From assembly GCA_031553755.1 (NCBI GenBank), contig JAVBKZ010000024.1, positions 1-62,840 on the forward strand: a DNA stretch of 62,840 bases, written 5' to 3'. The notes beneath the pieces were generated by a model. The model was not told the DNA's origin. It worked only from the letters and a program-made list of their open reading frames with translations, and ran no database searches. Source of the DNA: JAIRVZ01 sp031553755. Lineage in GTDB: Bacteria; Bacteroidota; Bacteroidia; Bacteroidales; Azobacteroidaceae. This document shows, piece by piece, positions 17,836-27,387 of this stretch. Position numbers and translations under genes: made by a program. Numbering within the stretch: position 1 is the first letter of the stretch; the number at the start of each line of letters is the position of its first letter.

Positions 17836-19083
17836 ATGAAGCCTAATATTATGATAATCTTACCCTGGTTACCCTTTCCTCTAACAACAGGGGGAAATCA
17901 AGGTACCTATAATAGTATTGACGCAATTCGCTATGATGCTAATATATTTCTGTTATATCATGTAGATTGTAAAGATAAATACAAAATACACAGGGAGGAG
18001 TTAAATAAATTATGGAGTAATGTGACTATTATTCCTTTTTTTCCTAGTAAATCATTCTACTTACAAAGCTTGATGATTGCTGTTTGGAAAAAAATACAAT
18101 CTATTTTTCAAAAAAATAAGATAGATTCATATATAGAATCGGAATTTATTATGAATCCTTTTCCTATAGACAAAGCGTTTTTCTCTTTTATTCAGGCTTC
18201 TATACATAAACACTTAATTGATATTGTACAAATGGAATATATTCCAACACTTTCGTTTGTATATGCGATTCCCGAAAAAATAAAAAAAATATTTGTTCAT
18301 CATGAATTGAGGTTTGTTCGCAATAAATTGGTTTTAGATTCTTGTAACACAAAAGCAACTGAATACTATAATTATCGTTATTTAGCAACAAAAGATGAAG
18401 AGTTGAAACAATTGTCCAGATATGATTCAATAATAACCGTATCGGAAGATGACTCGTTGAAACTAAAAAATGAAGGTCTTACTAATAAAATTTTCGCATC
18501 ATTTTCATTGATAAAAAGCAAAGAATATGCTCAACTCTTGTATAATTCAAATATGACATTGAGCTTTGTCGGTCCGGAAACGCATTCTCCCAATAAACTC
18601 GGATTAGATTGGTTTTTAGAGCATTGTTGGGTGGAGTTGTTGAAAACGAATAAATGTTGGCATTTGAATATTATAGGAATTTGGTCTGCTGTCACTATAA
18701 AAAAGTATATGCAGAAATATCCTAATATAAACTTTTTAGGTTTTGTAGAAGATTTACAGAGTACCATTCGCGGAACCATTATGATTGTACCCTTAACTGT
18801 TGGAAGTGGAATAAGAATGAAAATTCTTGAGGCTGTACATGGAAAAGTACCTTTTATCTCTACTTCAGTTGGTATTGAGGGTCTTCCGTTAAAAAATGGT
18901 TTTGATTGTTATATAGAAGACTCTCCTATCCTTTTTGCAAAAAAAATAAATGCTTTACTTGACAAAAGTATACAGGAGACTTTTACAGAAAATGCATTTA
19001 AAACGATTACCAATTCCATGTCTACGGAAATTTTAAGAAAATCGCGTTTAGACATTTATTATAAGTTACTTCAAAATGAATAA
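17836..19083 (+). CDS. GT-B fold glycosyltransferase (family 4-like)
   Basis: The 415 residues start IMIILPWLPFPLTTGGNQGTY, a typical acceptor-side loop of GT4 enzymes. The C-terminal half contains FVGPETHSPNKLGLDWFLEH, INFLGFVEDL and VPLTVGSGIRMKILEAVHGK, the donor-binding region with its acidic residue before the last helix. It is expected to act on the cytoplasmic face during repeat-unit assembly. It overlaps the next gene by eight bases. Confidence 0.8.
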   Translation: MKPNIMIILPWLPFPLTTGGNQGTYNSIDAIRYDANIFLLYHVDCKDKYKIHREELNKLWSNVTIIPFFPSKSFYLQSLMIAVWKKIQSIFQKNKIDSYIESEFIMNPFPIDKAFFSFIQASIHKHLIDIVQMEYIPTLSFVYAIPEKIKKIFVHHELRFVRNKLVLDSCNTKATEYYNYRYLATKDEELKQLSRYDSIITVSEDDSLKLKNEGLTNKIFASFSLIKSKEYAQLLYNSNMTLSFVGPETHSPNKLGLDWFLEHCWVELLKTNKCWHLNIIGIWSAVTIKKYMQKYPNINFLGFVEDLQSTIRGTIMIVPLTVGSGIRMKILEAVHGKVPFISTSVGIEGLPLKNGFDCYIEDSPILFAKKINALLDKSIQETFTENAFKTITNSMSTEILRKSRLDIYYKLLQNE

Positions 19084-19837
19084 TGTGATTATATTGTTAA
19101 CAGCTTGTGTAAATCCTGACAATATGATATTTACAGCACTCCAAGATCCATTGGATAGATTAAATCAATATATTTCCGCATTAAAATATTATTTGGAAAA
19201 TACTGATCTTAAAATTGTATTGGTAGAAAATACGAATATAGACTTTAGTTCTATGTTTAATAATGAGATAGAGCAAGGAAGATTGGAGTTTTATACCTTC
19301 CAAGGAAATAATTATGAAAAAAACAAGGGAAAAGGATATGGTGAAGCGATGATATTAAAATATGCTTTAAAGTACTCCCGTTTTTTGAAAAAATGTGATT
19401 ATCTTATAAAAATAACGGGAAGATTAAAACTTATGAATATTAATCAGGTTATACGTCAAGTAAAATCTTACAATGGTAATGATCCTATGATTTTATGTGA
19501 TTGTAATAGAAAAATTACAATGTCAAAATCTCGTGTATTTGTTTCTCCTCCTGATTTTTATGAAAAATCTTTTTTAAAATATGCGGTAAATATCAATGAC
19601 TCAAATAATTATGAATTTGAAAATGCTTTGGGAGATGCAATCATTGATTATGTAAGAAATGGATTTGGTAAACTTCTTTTGTTTAAATTTCCCTTATTTA
19701 TAGATGGAATGTCTGGAACTGATGGGGTGAAAATACCGAGAGGACGTTATTGGGTAAGTTGTACCAAATTTTTATTGTTCAAATTAAATGTTTGGGCAAG
19801 AATAAACAAGTCTTACGTAAACTTTACCGAAAAATGA
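19076..19837 (+). CDS. Putative glycosyltransferase-like protein, family unknown
   Basis: This 253-residue soluble protein begins MNNVIILLTACVNPDNM and contains LKIVLVENTNIDF, GKGYGEAMILKYALKYS and CDYLIKITGRLKLMN. These match the general pattern of GT-A-like proteins found in capsule loci, in which a short Rossmann-like start is followed by a K/G-rich loop and a D..IK.TGR motif. I do not recognise a named family. Its position, overlapping genes on both sides within a run of glycosyltransferases, supports a role in repeat-unit assembly. Confidence 0.55.
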   Translation: MNNVIILLTACVNPDNMIFTALQDPLDRLNQYISALKYYLENTDLKIVLVENTNIDFSSMFNNEIEQGRLEFYTFQGNNYEKNKGKGYGEAMILKYALKYSRFLKKCDYLIKITGRLKLMNINQVIRQVKSYNGNDPMILCDCNRKITMSKSRVFVSPPDFYEKSFLKYAVNINDSNNYEFENALGDAIIDYVRNGFGKLLLFKFPLFIDGMSGTDGVKIPRGRYWVSCTKFLLFKLNVWARINKSYVNFTEK

Positions 19838-20661
19838 AAATTTTGTATTTTGGTGGTGGTTTGGGAAATCAAATTTTTGAATATGCTTTCTACTTAACTT
19901 TAAAAGATAAGTTTCCTAAAGAAAAAATATATGGAATTTATCTGAAATCAAGATTCAAAGAACATGTGAGTGGCTTGGAGATGGAAAAAGTCTTTGATGT
20001 CAAGTTTCCTCCAGTAACTTCATTTGTTGCTAAAATGTTGACAGTCATTTTATATGCATATAAAAAATTAAATCCCAATACTAAATATTGTAGCCTTCAT
20101 GATACTTTTGTAAATTGGAATGCCATTGTTTTCAAGGCATTTAAAACCGATTTATCTTTTTATTGTTATAAAAATGATTGGATTCGTTTTAAAAATATCA
20201 GTTTGAGTCTGAAAAATCAACAAGTAATACAACAAATGCATGAATACAACTCTGTTTCTATTCATGTTAGGAGAGGTGATTTTCTTTCTCAAAAGTATTC
20301 CGAATTATTAGATAATATTGCCACTCCTTCATATTATTCGAGTGCAATAAAGATAGTGGAAACCAGATTAAAAGACATACGGTATTTTATTTTTTCTGAT
20401 GATATTGAATGGTGTCGTGATAATCTTCCTGTACCAAGCAACAGTGTTTTTGTTGATTGGAATACGGAAAAAAATAGTTACATTGATATGTTCTTAATGA
20501 CCCATTGCAAGGCTAATATAATAGCAAATAGCACTTTTAGTTATTGGGGCTCTTATTTGAATAAAAATAATCCAATAGTGATTTATCCAAAAAAATGGAT
20601 TAATGCGACTTATTACCCTCAGATTTTTCCATCTGACTGGATTGGTTTAGAATCCGAATGA
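19834..20661 (+). CDS. Alpha-1,2-fucosyltransferase-like, GT11
   Basis: The 275 residues begin MKILYFGGGLGNQIFEYAFY, the GT11 hallmark. HVRRGDFLS is the GDP-fucose-binding HxRRGD motif, followed by FIFSDDIEWC and ANSTFSYWGSYLN. This predicts transfer of fucose from GDP-fucose, though no GDP-fucose genes lie in the window. I chose ATG 19834, which forms an ATGA overlap with the previous stop; a start at 19750 would only read through the upstream gene. Confidence 0.88.
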   Translation: MKILYFGGGLGNQIFEYAFYLTLKDKFPKEKIYGIYLKSRFKEHVSGLEMEKVFDVKFPPVTSFVAKMLTVILYAYKKLNPNTKYCSLHDTFVNWNAIVFKAFKTDLSFYCYKNDWIRFKNISLSLKNQQVIQQMHEYNSVSIHVRRGDFLSQKYSELLDNIATPSYYSSAIKIVETRLKDIRYFIFSDDIEWCRDNLPVPSNSVFVDWNTEKNSYIDMFLMTHCKANIIANSTFSYWGSYLNKNNPIVIYPKKWINATYYPQIFPSDWIGLESE

Positions 20662-20664
20662 AGT

Positions 20665-21834
20665 ATGAATATTCTTTTTTTAATGAAATATTTTGAGGTA
20701 GGAGGGCAAGAAGTGGTTACAAATGTTCTTGCTGGCAAATTTGTACAGGAAGGACATCATGTAATAATAGTGAGTTTCCATAAACCTTCCCAAATGATGT
20801 TGGAACAAAAATCACAAGGAGTGAAATTATATACACTGAACGGTTTTTCTGCTTCGAATGAAAATATTAGAGTTTTACGAGACATTTTTATTAAACATAA
20901 AATAAATGTTGTAATTAACCAATGGGGTCTACCCTATATTCCAATAAGAACAGCAAGAAAAGCAGGGGAAAAATTGAAAATTAAATATATATCTGTTTAT
21001 CATAATGATCCTTCTAAGAATGCACGTACACAGGATATAGAGAATGAATTGAATAAAAATAACGCAAATATCATAAATAAATGTATCCTAAGTATAAAAT
21101 ATCATTTATTTAAAAAAATTACTCAATGGAGTATGTATTATGTATATAAAGAAAGTGATATATATATGGTATTATCACAGAGTCACATTGAGTCATTCAA
21201 AAAATTCATTGGAATAAGAAATCCAATCAAATTACGTATTTTAACAAACCCTATAACAACTAATCAGTCTGTTTTTTCATACAACCCTGAAAAAAAAGAA
21301 AAAAAAATTATCTATGTTGGGAGGATTGATTACAATCAAAAGCGAGTTCATCGAATAATAGATACTTGGAGTTTGTTAGAAGAAAGAAATCCTGAGTGGA
21401 GTTTAATAATCGTTGGTGATGGATCAGAAAGAATGAATATAGAAAATCAGGTCAAAATTTTAGGACTGAAAAATATTTCATTTGAAGGATTTCAAAATCC
21501 TGTTGAATATTACAATTGTGCATCTATATTATTGTTAACTTCCGAATTTGAAGGTTTTCCATTAGTGATAGCAGAAAGTATGTCTTTCGGAGTCGCCCCT
21601 GTTGTTTATGGAAGCTATTCAGCTGTTTATGATATTATTGATGATGGAATAGATGGATTTATTATACCTAAAGATAAAAATGGATTTACAGCAGAAAAAA
21701 TGGCTACTAAAATAGAGATGTTAATTAATAATTTTGTTATGCGATCCCAAATGGCACAGAAGGCAATAGAGAAAAGTAAAGATTATTCTTTAGATAAAAT
21801 ATATTCCTCTTGGAAGCAATATTTGGAGTATTAA
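20665..21834 (+). CDS. Family 4 glycosyltransferase
   Basis: This 389-residue GT-B protein has MKYFEVGGQEVVTNVLAGKF at the N-terminus (GGxExV loop), IIYVGRIDYNQKRVHRIID opening the donor domain, LIIVGDGSERMNIE, and SEFEGFPLVIAESMSFG, the EX7E region of retaining GT4 enzymes. It is likely cytoplasmic or peripheral on the inner membrane. The sugar specificity is unknown. It begins three bases after the fucosyltransferase. Confidence 0.87.
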   Translation: MNILFLMKYFEVGGQEVVTNVLAGKFVQEGHHVIIVSFHKPSQMMLEQKSQGVKLYTLNGFSASNENIRVLRDIFIKHKINVVINQWGLPYIPIRTARKAGEKLKIKYISVYHNDPSKNARTQDIENELNKNNANIINKCILSIKYHLFKKITQWSMYYVYKESDIYMVLSQSHIESFKKFIGIRNPIKLRILTNPITTNQSVFSYNPEKKEKKIIYVGRIDYNQKRVHRIIDTWSLLEERNPEWSLIIVGDGSERMNIENQVKILGLKNISFEGFQNPVEYYNCASILLLTSEFEGFPLVIAESMSFGVAPVVYGSYSAVYDIIDDGIDGFIIPKDKNGFTAEKMATKIEMLINNFVMRSQMAQKAIEKSKDYSLDKIYSSWKQYLEY

Positions 21835-21865
21835 TCATCTAACTTGATTAATTTGCTTTGATATT

Positions 21866-22648
21866 ATGAAACAAATTAGAATATTGAATATTGAGATTGA
21901 CAATCTTTCCAAAAATGAACTTTTGCAACAAATGCAAGAGGGGATTTTGGTTACACCAAATGTTGATCACCTGATTAAACTTCAAAATGACAAAGCTTTT
22001 TATGAATTCTATAAATCCGCTAACTGGGTAATTTGTGATAGTAAAATTATAGCATTGTGTTCTAAATTTTTGAATACACCGATAAAAGAAGCAATTCCCG
22101 GTTCTTCTTTTTTTACAGAATTTTATAATTATCACAAAGAAAATGAAAATATTAAAATTTTTTTGTTGGGGGCGGCAGATAGTGTTGCAGATAGAGCAAT
22201 GCAACAGATAAATGAACGTATAGGTAGAAATATAATAGTTGGTGCACATTCTCCTTCTTATGGTTTTGAAAAGAACGAAAATGAATGTAACCAAATAATT
22301 GAATTGATAAATAGAACAGATGCTACAGTTCTTGTAGTGGGTGTTGGTGCGCCAAAACAAGAAAAATGGATTGCTAAATACAAAGATAGATTTACATATA
22401 TAAAACTTTTTATGCCGCTGGGTGCGACTATTGATTTTGAGGCAAATAATGTAAAACGAGCTCCAAAAATCTTTCAAATATTAGCACTCGAATGGCTTTA
22501 TCGTATGTGTGTTGATCCCAAACGTCTTGTAAAACGCTATTTGATAGATGATATGCCATTTTTTTATTATCTTTTGAAACAAAAACTGGGGTTATATAAA
22601 GATCCATTTGGGATTGAATCTCTTAATTCTACGCGGATAAAAAGTTAG
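21866..22648 (+). CDS. WecG/TagA/CpsF-family glycosyltransferase (GT26)
   Basis: The 260 residues carry VTPNVDHLIKLQND, VICDSKIIAL, IPGSSFF, FLLGAADSVADRAM, VVGVGAPKQEKWIA and ALEWLYRMCVDPKRL, together diagnostic of GT26. Characterised members add ManNAc or ManNAcA to a lipid-linked GlcNAc as the second sugar of a repeat unit. It closes the operon. A wecB gene at 48252-49355 could supply UDP-ManNAc. It is convergent with the asmA-like gene, with 23 bases between them and no obvious terminator. Confidence 0.88.
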   Translation: MKQIRILNIEIDNLSKNELLQQMQEGILVTPNVDHLIKLQNDKAFYEFYKSANWVICDSKIIALCSKFLNTPIKEAIPGSSFFTEFYNYHKENENIKIFLLGAADSVADRAMQQINERIGRNIIVGAHSPSYGFEKNENECNQIIELINRTDATVLVVGVGAPKQEKWIAKYKDRFTYIKLFMPLGATIDFEANNVKRAPKIFQILALEWLYRMCVDPKRLVKRYLIDDMPFFYYLLKQKLGLYKDPFGIESLNSTRIKS

Positions 22649-22671
22649 GAGATTCATTCGACACTTTACCT

Positions 22672-25359
22672 CTATTTCGCCCCTGCATTATTTGTTTTAT
22701 CCGTCAACGATTGAATTTGTTTTTCGGCTTCCGCGTTCAATTGGTCGGCTTTCTTTTGTGCTTCCGATTTCAATGAGTTGGCGCTCGCTTTGGCTGCTGT
22801 TACCGCGGCAACTTTAGCAAACGGATTGCTTGTTTTATTGGCTTCATTGATCAAATTTTGGCCTTGTTTTTCGGCTTCCGCTACTAATTTATCTCCGGCG
22901 TCTTTGGCTTGTTTCCTGATGTTTTCGATTTGTTTATTGAGTTGTTCTGTAGCTTGTTGCGACAATGATGCGTCTGAATTTCCTCCAAGAATCGAGCCTG
23001 CAAGTTTACCTAATGCTTGGTCCGCGACGTTTTTCATGTCGACAGAGAAAGTTGGTTTGGAGAATGTTCCTCCAATTTTTACGTTTACATTGCTTACGTA
23101 ACCTGCCGTTAATTTTTCTGTCAAGTTCATTTTTGCGGTGTAGTTGATAGTTTGGTCTAAACCGGTACTTCCCGAAAGATTCATTTTTCCGCTTCCAAAA
23201 TTAATATCGAAAGGTTGTGTCGTTATACGTCCGTCTTCAATATTGAAAGGTAATTTCAAGTCATTTACTTTAAGTACTTTCAAATTATCATTTTTCAAAG
23301 CGGATGATAATCCGTTCAATACCGGCAAATCTTTTACTTCGAGATTGTTGGAAAGAAGAGTTCCGTTTGCTTTCAAAGATGTTAAAACCGGCATGAAATC
23401 GGCTCCAAGAGGAGATGTAAGTTTTATATTCGTGGAAAAATTTCCGGTCATCGCTTCAAAAACAGGAGCTAATTTCTGAATACTCACGAATGTTGAGAAG
23501 GTTTGCGCGAATGATACATTTTTGATATCCAAAGCCATAGAGATTTCGGGTTGTTTCGGATTTACGGATGTATCGTAGTAGCCATTTACTCCCAATGCTC
23601 CGCCAAGCGCGTTCATGGATAAGTTTTTCATGTTCACTTTTCCATCTTTGATGATAATTTGTCCGGCAACATTAGTCATATCTAAATTATCGAATAACAC
23701 TTGTTTGAAATTTCCGGTCAGGTTGAAATCCAAATTTTTGGGAATCACAATCACTCCGATAGATGCAGTATCTGATGAAGATGTTTGGGATGCCGTTTCT
23801 TCTTTCGACATAAAGTCGTTCAAATTCAAATAATTGGAAGTTACGTTCAAATTCCCTTTCAATGTTTGGTCTTTCATGAAATAGGGAATGAAATTTTCCA
23901 ATTTTCCTGATGCCGCGATATCATTTTTGCCGATTTGAGCCGAAAATCCTTTCAAGTCTACATATTTAGGAGAGAATGACATCGACGCGTTGTTTATTTT
24001 TACATCGTCCATATCTTTCATTTTAACCATCATTTCGTTGATGTTTAATGTTCCTTCCGCGTTTACTTTTTCATATTGTTCTTTTTCGATATACGACATC
24101 AAAGTCGATAATTTCAGGTTCGCGTCTAAAATTCCGTTCAATGAAATATCTTCTAAAGGACAAACTTCTTTTATCATTCCTAAATTCAGTTTTCCGACAG
24201 CATTCAACGATAGATTAGGATCGCTGATAGGAGTACTCACATGCAAAGTTAAATCGAAAGGATTTCCTGCCATAACAAAGTGCAGTTTAGAGATGTCGAC
24301 AATTGTATTGTCCATCGATCCGCCTTTGCTATATACATGAATATTTGTATTGATATTTGTTACAGCTTTAGGTAGGGTAGGGTATTGGAACATGGCATCC
24401 GCGATATTTAGTTTCGCGTCGAAAGAAGGAATCGTATCTCCTTTCATAATTCCTTTGGAAAAAGCTTCTAACGTGACTTTCCCTGATGTTTTCACATCTT
24501 TAAAATCGTTGGAATAAATAGCGGGAATCATTGATAAAATATCCTTGAATTGCGTTTCAGGAGCATTTAATTTAATATCCATATCCATGCCGTCATTTTC
24601 CAATAAAGCTATCCAACCATCAATACTCGCTTTGATTTCGTTGAGTTGAATATGATTTTCGGATAATGTGAATTTCATATTTTTCAAATCCGCGTCTAAT
24701 TTAATGTCGGCCTTGGCTTTAGCTTTCGAAATGTAAGGTATTTTATCCATGATATAGGATAAAGAATCTATTGTTAAATTGGTTTCAATCAAGGTTTCAT
24801 CTGCTGTCATGTCTCCGGTTAATGTCAGATTGAGATTTTTTAGTTCGGCATTCATTTTAGAAACGGCATCGTCATAGATGATATCGGTATTGGTAATTGA
24901 AACTTTATCCAATGACATTTTAAATTCGGAAGGAGTTTTTTCTTCTTCTGTTTTTACCGAGTCTGCTTTGGTAATGTCCCAGTTAGCTTTTCCGTCTTCC
25001 AAAACAATAGCGTGCAATCTGGCATTATCTAAACTGACTTTCAAAATTTCATATCCGGAAGCTCCCAAAAAACTTTTTATATTGACAGTCGCCGAAAGAT
25101 TTTTAGCAAAAACAAGCGTATCTCCTTCGAATTCATCCACTCCCGCGACATAAAAATTTTCTAAAGAAACAGACGCGTTTGGAAAATTTTTGATAAAACT
25201 TAAACTTAAATGTTGGAAATCAATTTTGGCATTCAATGTTTTGTTGATTTCTTTTTTTGCAATTTCCATTATTTTTCCTTTGAAAGCAAATGGTAAAATG
25301 ATTAGGACTAAAAAAATAACCAGAATAGTTATTCCTGTAATTTTCAAAGCTTTTTTCAT
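22672..25359 (-). CDS. AsmA-like envelope protein
   Basis: The 895-residue protein is anchored by one N-terminal membrane segment (about 7-28), followed by the AsmA start (KEINKTLNAKIDFQHLSLSF). A long periplasmic body of repeated beta-strands has the bridge-like architecture of AsmA/TamB proteins that handle lipid transport to the outer membrane. The last 90 or so residues are a low-complexity, alanine/glutamine/lysine-rich coiled coil with repeated KQAKDAG and AEAEKQ units. It is the third gene of a minus-strand run, 26 bases after the helicase. The precise cargo is unknown. Confidence 0.8.
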   Translation of the reverse strand: MKKALKITGITILVIFLVLIILPFAFKGKIMEIAKKEINKTLNAKIDFQHLSLSFIKNFPNASVSLENFYVAGVDEFEGDTLVFAKNLSATVNIKSFLGASGYEILKVSLDNARLHAIVLEDGKANWDITKADSVKTEEEKTPSEFKMSLDKVSITNTDIIYDDAVSKMNAELKNLNLTLTGDMTADETLIETNLTIDSLSYIMDKIPYISKAKAKADIKLDADLKNMKFTLSENHIQLNEIKASIDGWIALLENDGMDMDIKLNAPETQFKDILSMIPAIYSNDFKDVKTSGKVTLEAFSKGIMKGDTIPSFDAKLNIADAMFQYPTLPKAVTNINTNIHVYSKGGSMDNTIVDISKLHFVMAGNPFDLTLHVSTPISDPNLSLNAVGKLNLGMIKEVCPLEDISLNGILDANLKLSTLMSYIEKEQYEKVNAEGTLNINEMMVKMKDMDDVKINNASMSFSPKYVDLKGFSAQIGKNDIAASGKLENFIPYFMKDQTLKGNLNVTSNYLNLNDFMSKEETASQTSSSDTASIGVIVIPKNLDFNLTGNFKQVLFDNLDMTNVAGQIIIKDGKVNMKNLSMNALGGALGVNGYYDTSVNPKQPEISMALDIKNVSFAQTFSTFVSIQKLAPVFEAMTGNFSTNIKLTSPLGADFMPVLTSLKANGTLLSNNLEVKDLPVLNGLSSALKNDNLKVLKVNDLKLPFNIEDGRITTQPFDINFGSGKMNLSGSTGLDQTINYTAKMNLTEKLTAGYVSNVNVKIGGTFSKPTFSVDMKNVADQALGKLAGSILGGNSDASLSQQATEQLNKQIENIRKQAKDAGDKLVAEAEKQGQNLINEANKTSNPFAKVAAVTAAKASANSLKSEAQKKADQLNAEAEKQIQSLTDKTNNAGAK

Positions 25360-25385
25360 GATGAATGTATGTTTTTAATAGGGGT

Positions 25386-27386
25386 TTATTTCTTTCTCTC
25401 TCTTAGTTCTTCTGCCATGAACTTATAAATTTTCGCTTTTTTCTTATCTCCCAAATGTAAATAAGTTTCACTCAAAAGTTCGTATACTCCGATGTGTTTC
25501 GGATTTATTTCTCTTGCCCTGTCTAAATCATTCAGGGCTTCATCGTAATTTTTCAGGGAAATTCTGTTTTTTCCTCTGTTATATAGCGCTTTAAATGATT
25601 TCGGACTGAGTCTTATCGCTTCGTTAAAACAGACTTCCGCTTCAAAATGTTCATTTATATCGAACAAAGTAACGCCTTTTCTAATCCAAACATCCAAATA
25701 TGCCGGATATAATTTCAACGCTTTATTGAAATTGGCGATGGCTGCTTTCGGATTGTGCGCTTCGGTAATACATTCGTTTCCCATCAGGTAATATTCTTCG
25801 GCATATTCTTTCAACGATTCACTTTGTTGATTTATTTGATGTTGAAGCGCTTTTTTTTCTTCTTTGAGCTTATTTATAATATTTAATTTCTTTTGTATAA
25901 ATCGCTTGTTCAAAGGTTTTTCGATATCGTACCGGGCATGAATCGCTTTGAAAAAAGTGTCGATACATTCATCGAAATCACCTTTGTCGAAGAGTTTAAT
26001 CGTTTGTAAATATAATAAATCGGCTTCAGCTTCTTTCAAAGAACGGTCGATTAGTTTTTTATTGTTGAAATTTTTACTGAATTCAATAATTTCCGGACGG
26101 ATAAATATATCGCTCCGGTTCAGTTGTTTTTTCATTACTAATCCATCCATCGAAGTGCAGCGACTTAAAGCCACGTAAGCTTGTCCGCCTGCGAAAACGC
26201 CACCTCCGAAATCTATCACAACATGAGAGAAAGTCAATCCCTGGCTTTTATGTATCGTAATCGCCCATGCCAATTTTATAGGAAGTTGCGTGTAAGTACC
26301 GATAATTTCTTCTTCGATTTTTTTCTCTTTCTCGTTATATACATATTTATAATTTCTCCAGGTTTCTTTCTCTATCATAACGGTTTTTCCGTTTTCAAGT
26401 TCAGCAATTACTTCACCCATATCAGTAATTTGGATGATTTTAGCAATCGTTCCGTTCACCCATCTTCGTTCGTAATCGTTCCGGAGAAATATAATTTGAG
26501 CGCCTTCTTTCAAAATTAAATCTTTAGCCGTTGGCAAACTCGATTCAGGAAAATCTCCTTCAATAACACCTTCATGATGAAATTCGGGAAAATCTATTTC
26601 GTTTAATTTTTTTTCGTTGATATAATCGACATTGTCTCTGCGTGTTGCCAACGTAATATACATTTCTTCTTGAGACGGATTGAATGTCGGGTTATATCGA
26701 TTGTTGATAATCCGCAATTCGTTTGATTCTGCCGTATTATTCCTGATTTTATCCAAAACGGAAATAAATAATTCATCCGTTTGCCGGTAAACCTTACATA
26801 ATTCTATCGGTACGAGGTTTATTTGTTGGAATACTCCTGCCGAAAAGAAAAAAGGATTATTATAAAAAAGATTGATAATTTCTTTTTGTTCATTGGGGAC
26901 AACCGGTTCCAATTGAAAAATATCTCCTACGAATAATATTTGTTTTCCTCCGAAAGGTTGACGCATATTTCCGGAGTAAACCCTCAGGATACGGTCGATA
27001 CAATCGATAGTGTCTGCCCTTACCATCGAAATTTCATCGATAATAATCAATTCAACTTCTTGAATGATTTTTTTATGGGCTTTTTTATATTTAAAAAAAT
27101 CGAAAATTTTACCTGATTGCAAACTTAAATCCGGATCGTCAGGCAACATCGGACGGAAAGGTAATTTGAAAAACGAGTGCAACGTAACTCCACCGGCATT
27201 GATAGCGGCAACTCCTGTAGGCGCTAAGACAACATGTTTTTTCTTTGTATTTTCACAAACGAATTTAAGAAATGTAGACTTACCTGTCCCCGCTCTTCCC
27301 GTTAGGAAAACCGATTGCTTTGTGTTGGTAATTAACTCATAAGCATACTTAAATTCAGGATTGTTATCGTCTAAAGTAAATTTCAT
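25386..27386 (-). CDS. PIF1/RecD-like DNA helicase with C-terminal TPR repeats
   Basis: The 666 residues fall into two parts. The N-terminal SF1B helicase has Walker A GRAGTGKST (30-38), LAPTGVAAINAGG (motif Ia), IIDEISMVRAD (motif II), GDIFQLEPV (motif III) and, near residue 390, AITIHKSQGLTF and YVALSR (motifs V/VI). From about residue 545 to the end there are at least three TPR units (for example AIANFNKALKLYP, AEVCFNEAIRLSP, ALNDLDRAREINP), joined by a charged coiled coil. The fusion suggests helicase activity tied to protein partners. It starts one base after yihY ends. Confidence 0.85.
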   Translation of the reverse strand: MKFTLDDNNPEFKYAYELITNTKQSVFLTGRAGTGKSTFLKFVCENTKKKHVVLAPTGVAAINAGGVTLHSFFKLPFRPMLPDDPDLSLQSGKIFDFFKYKKAHKKIIQEVELIIIDEISMVRADTIDCIDRILRVYSGNMRQPFGGKQILFVGDIFQLEPVVPNEQKEIINLFYNNPFFFSAGVFQQINLVPIELCKVYRQTDELFISVLDKIRNNTAESNELRIINNRYNPTFNPSQEEMYITLATRRDNVDYINEKKLNEIDFPEFHHEGVIEGDFPESSLPTAKDLILKEGAQIIFLRNDYERRWVNGTIAKIIQITDMGEVIAELENGKTVMIEKETWRNYKYVYNEKEKKIEEEIIGTYTQLPIKLAWAITIHKSQGLTFSHVVIDFGGGVFAGGQAYVALSRCTSMDGLVMKKQLNRSDIFIRPEIIEFSKNFNNKKLIDRSLKEAEADLLYLQTIKLFDKGDFDECIDTFFKAIHARYDIEKPLNKRFIQKKLNIINKLKEEKKALQHQINQQSESLKEYAEEYYLMGNECITEAHNPKAAIANFNKALKLYPAYLDVWIRKGVTLFDINEHFEAEVCFNEAIRLSPKSFKALYNRGKNRISLKNYDEALNDLDRAREINPKHIGVYELLSETYLHLGDKKKAKIYKFMAEELRERKK

Positions 27387-27387
27387 T

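Noticed and set aside
21848..22477. 209-residue minus-strand frame opposite the WecG-family gene
   Set aside because: It is rich in Cys, Phe and Ile with no domain pattern; the plus strand carries all GT26 motifs.
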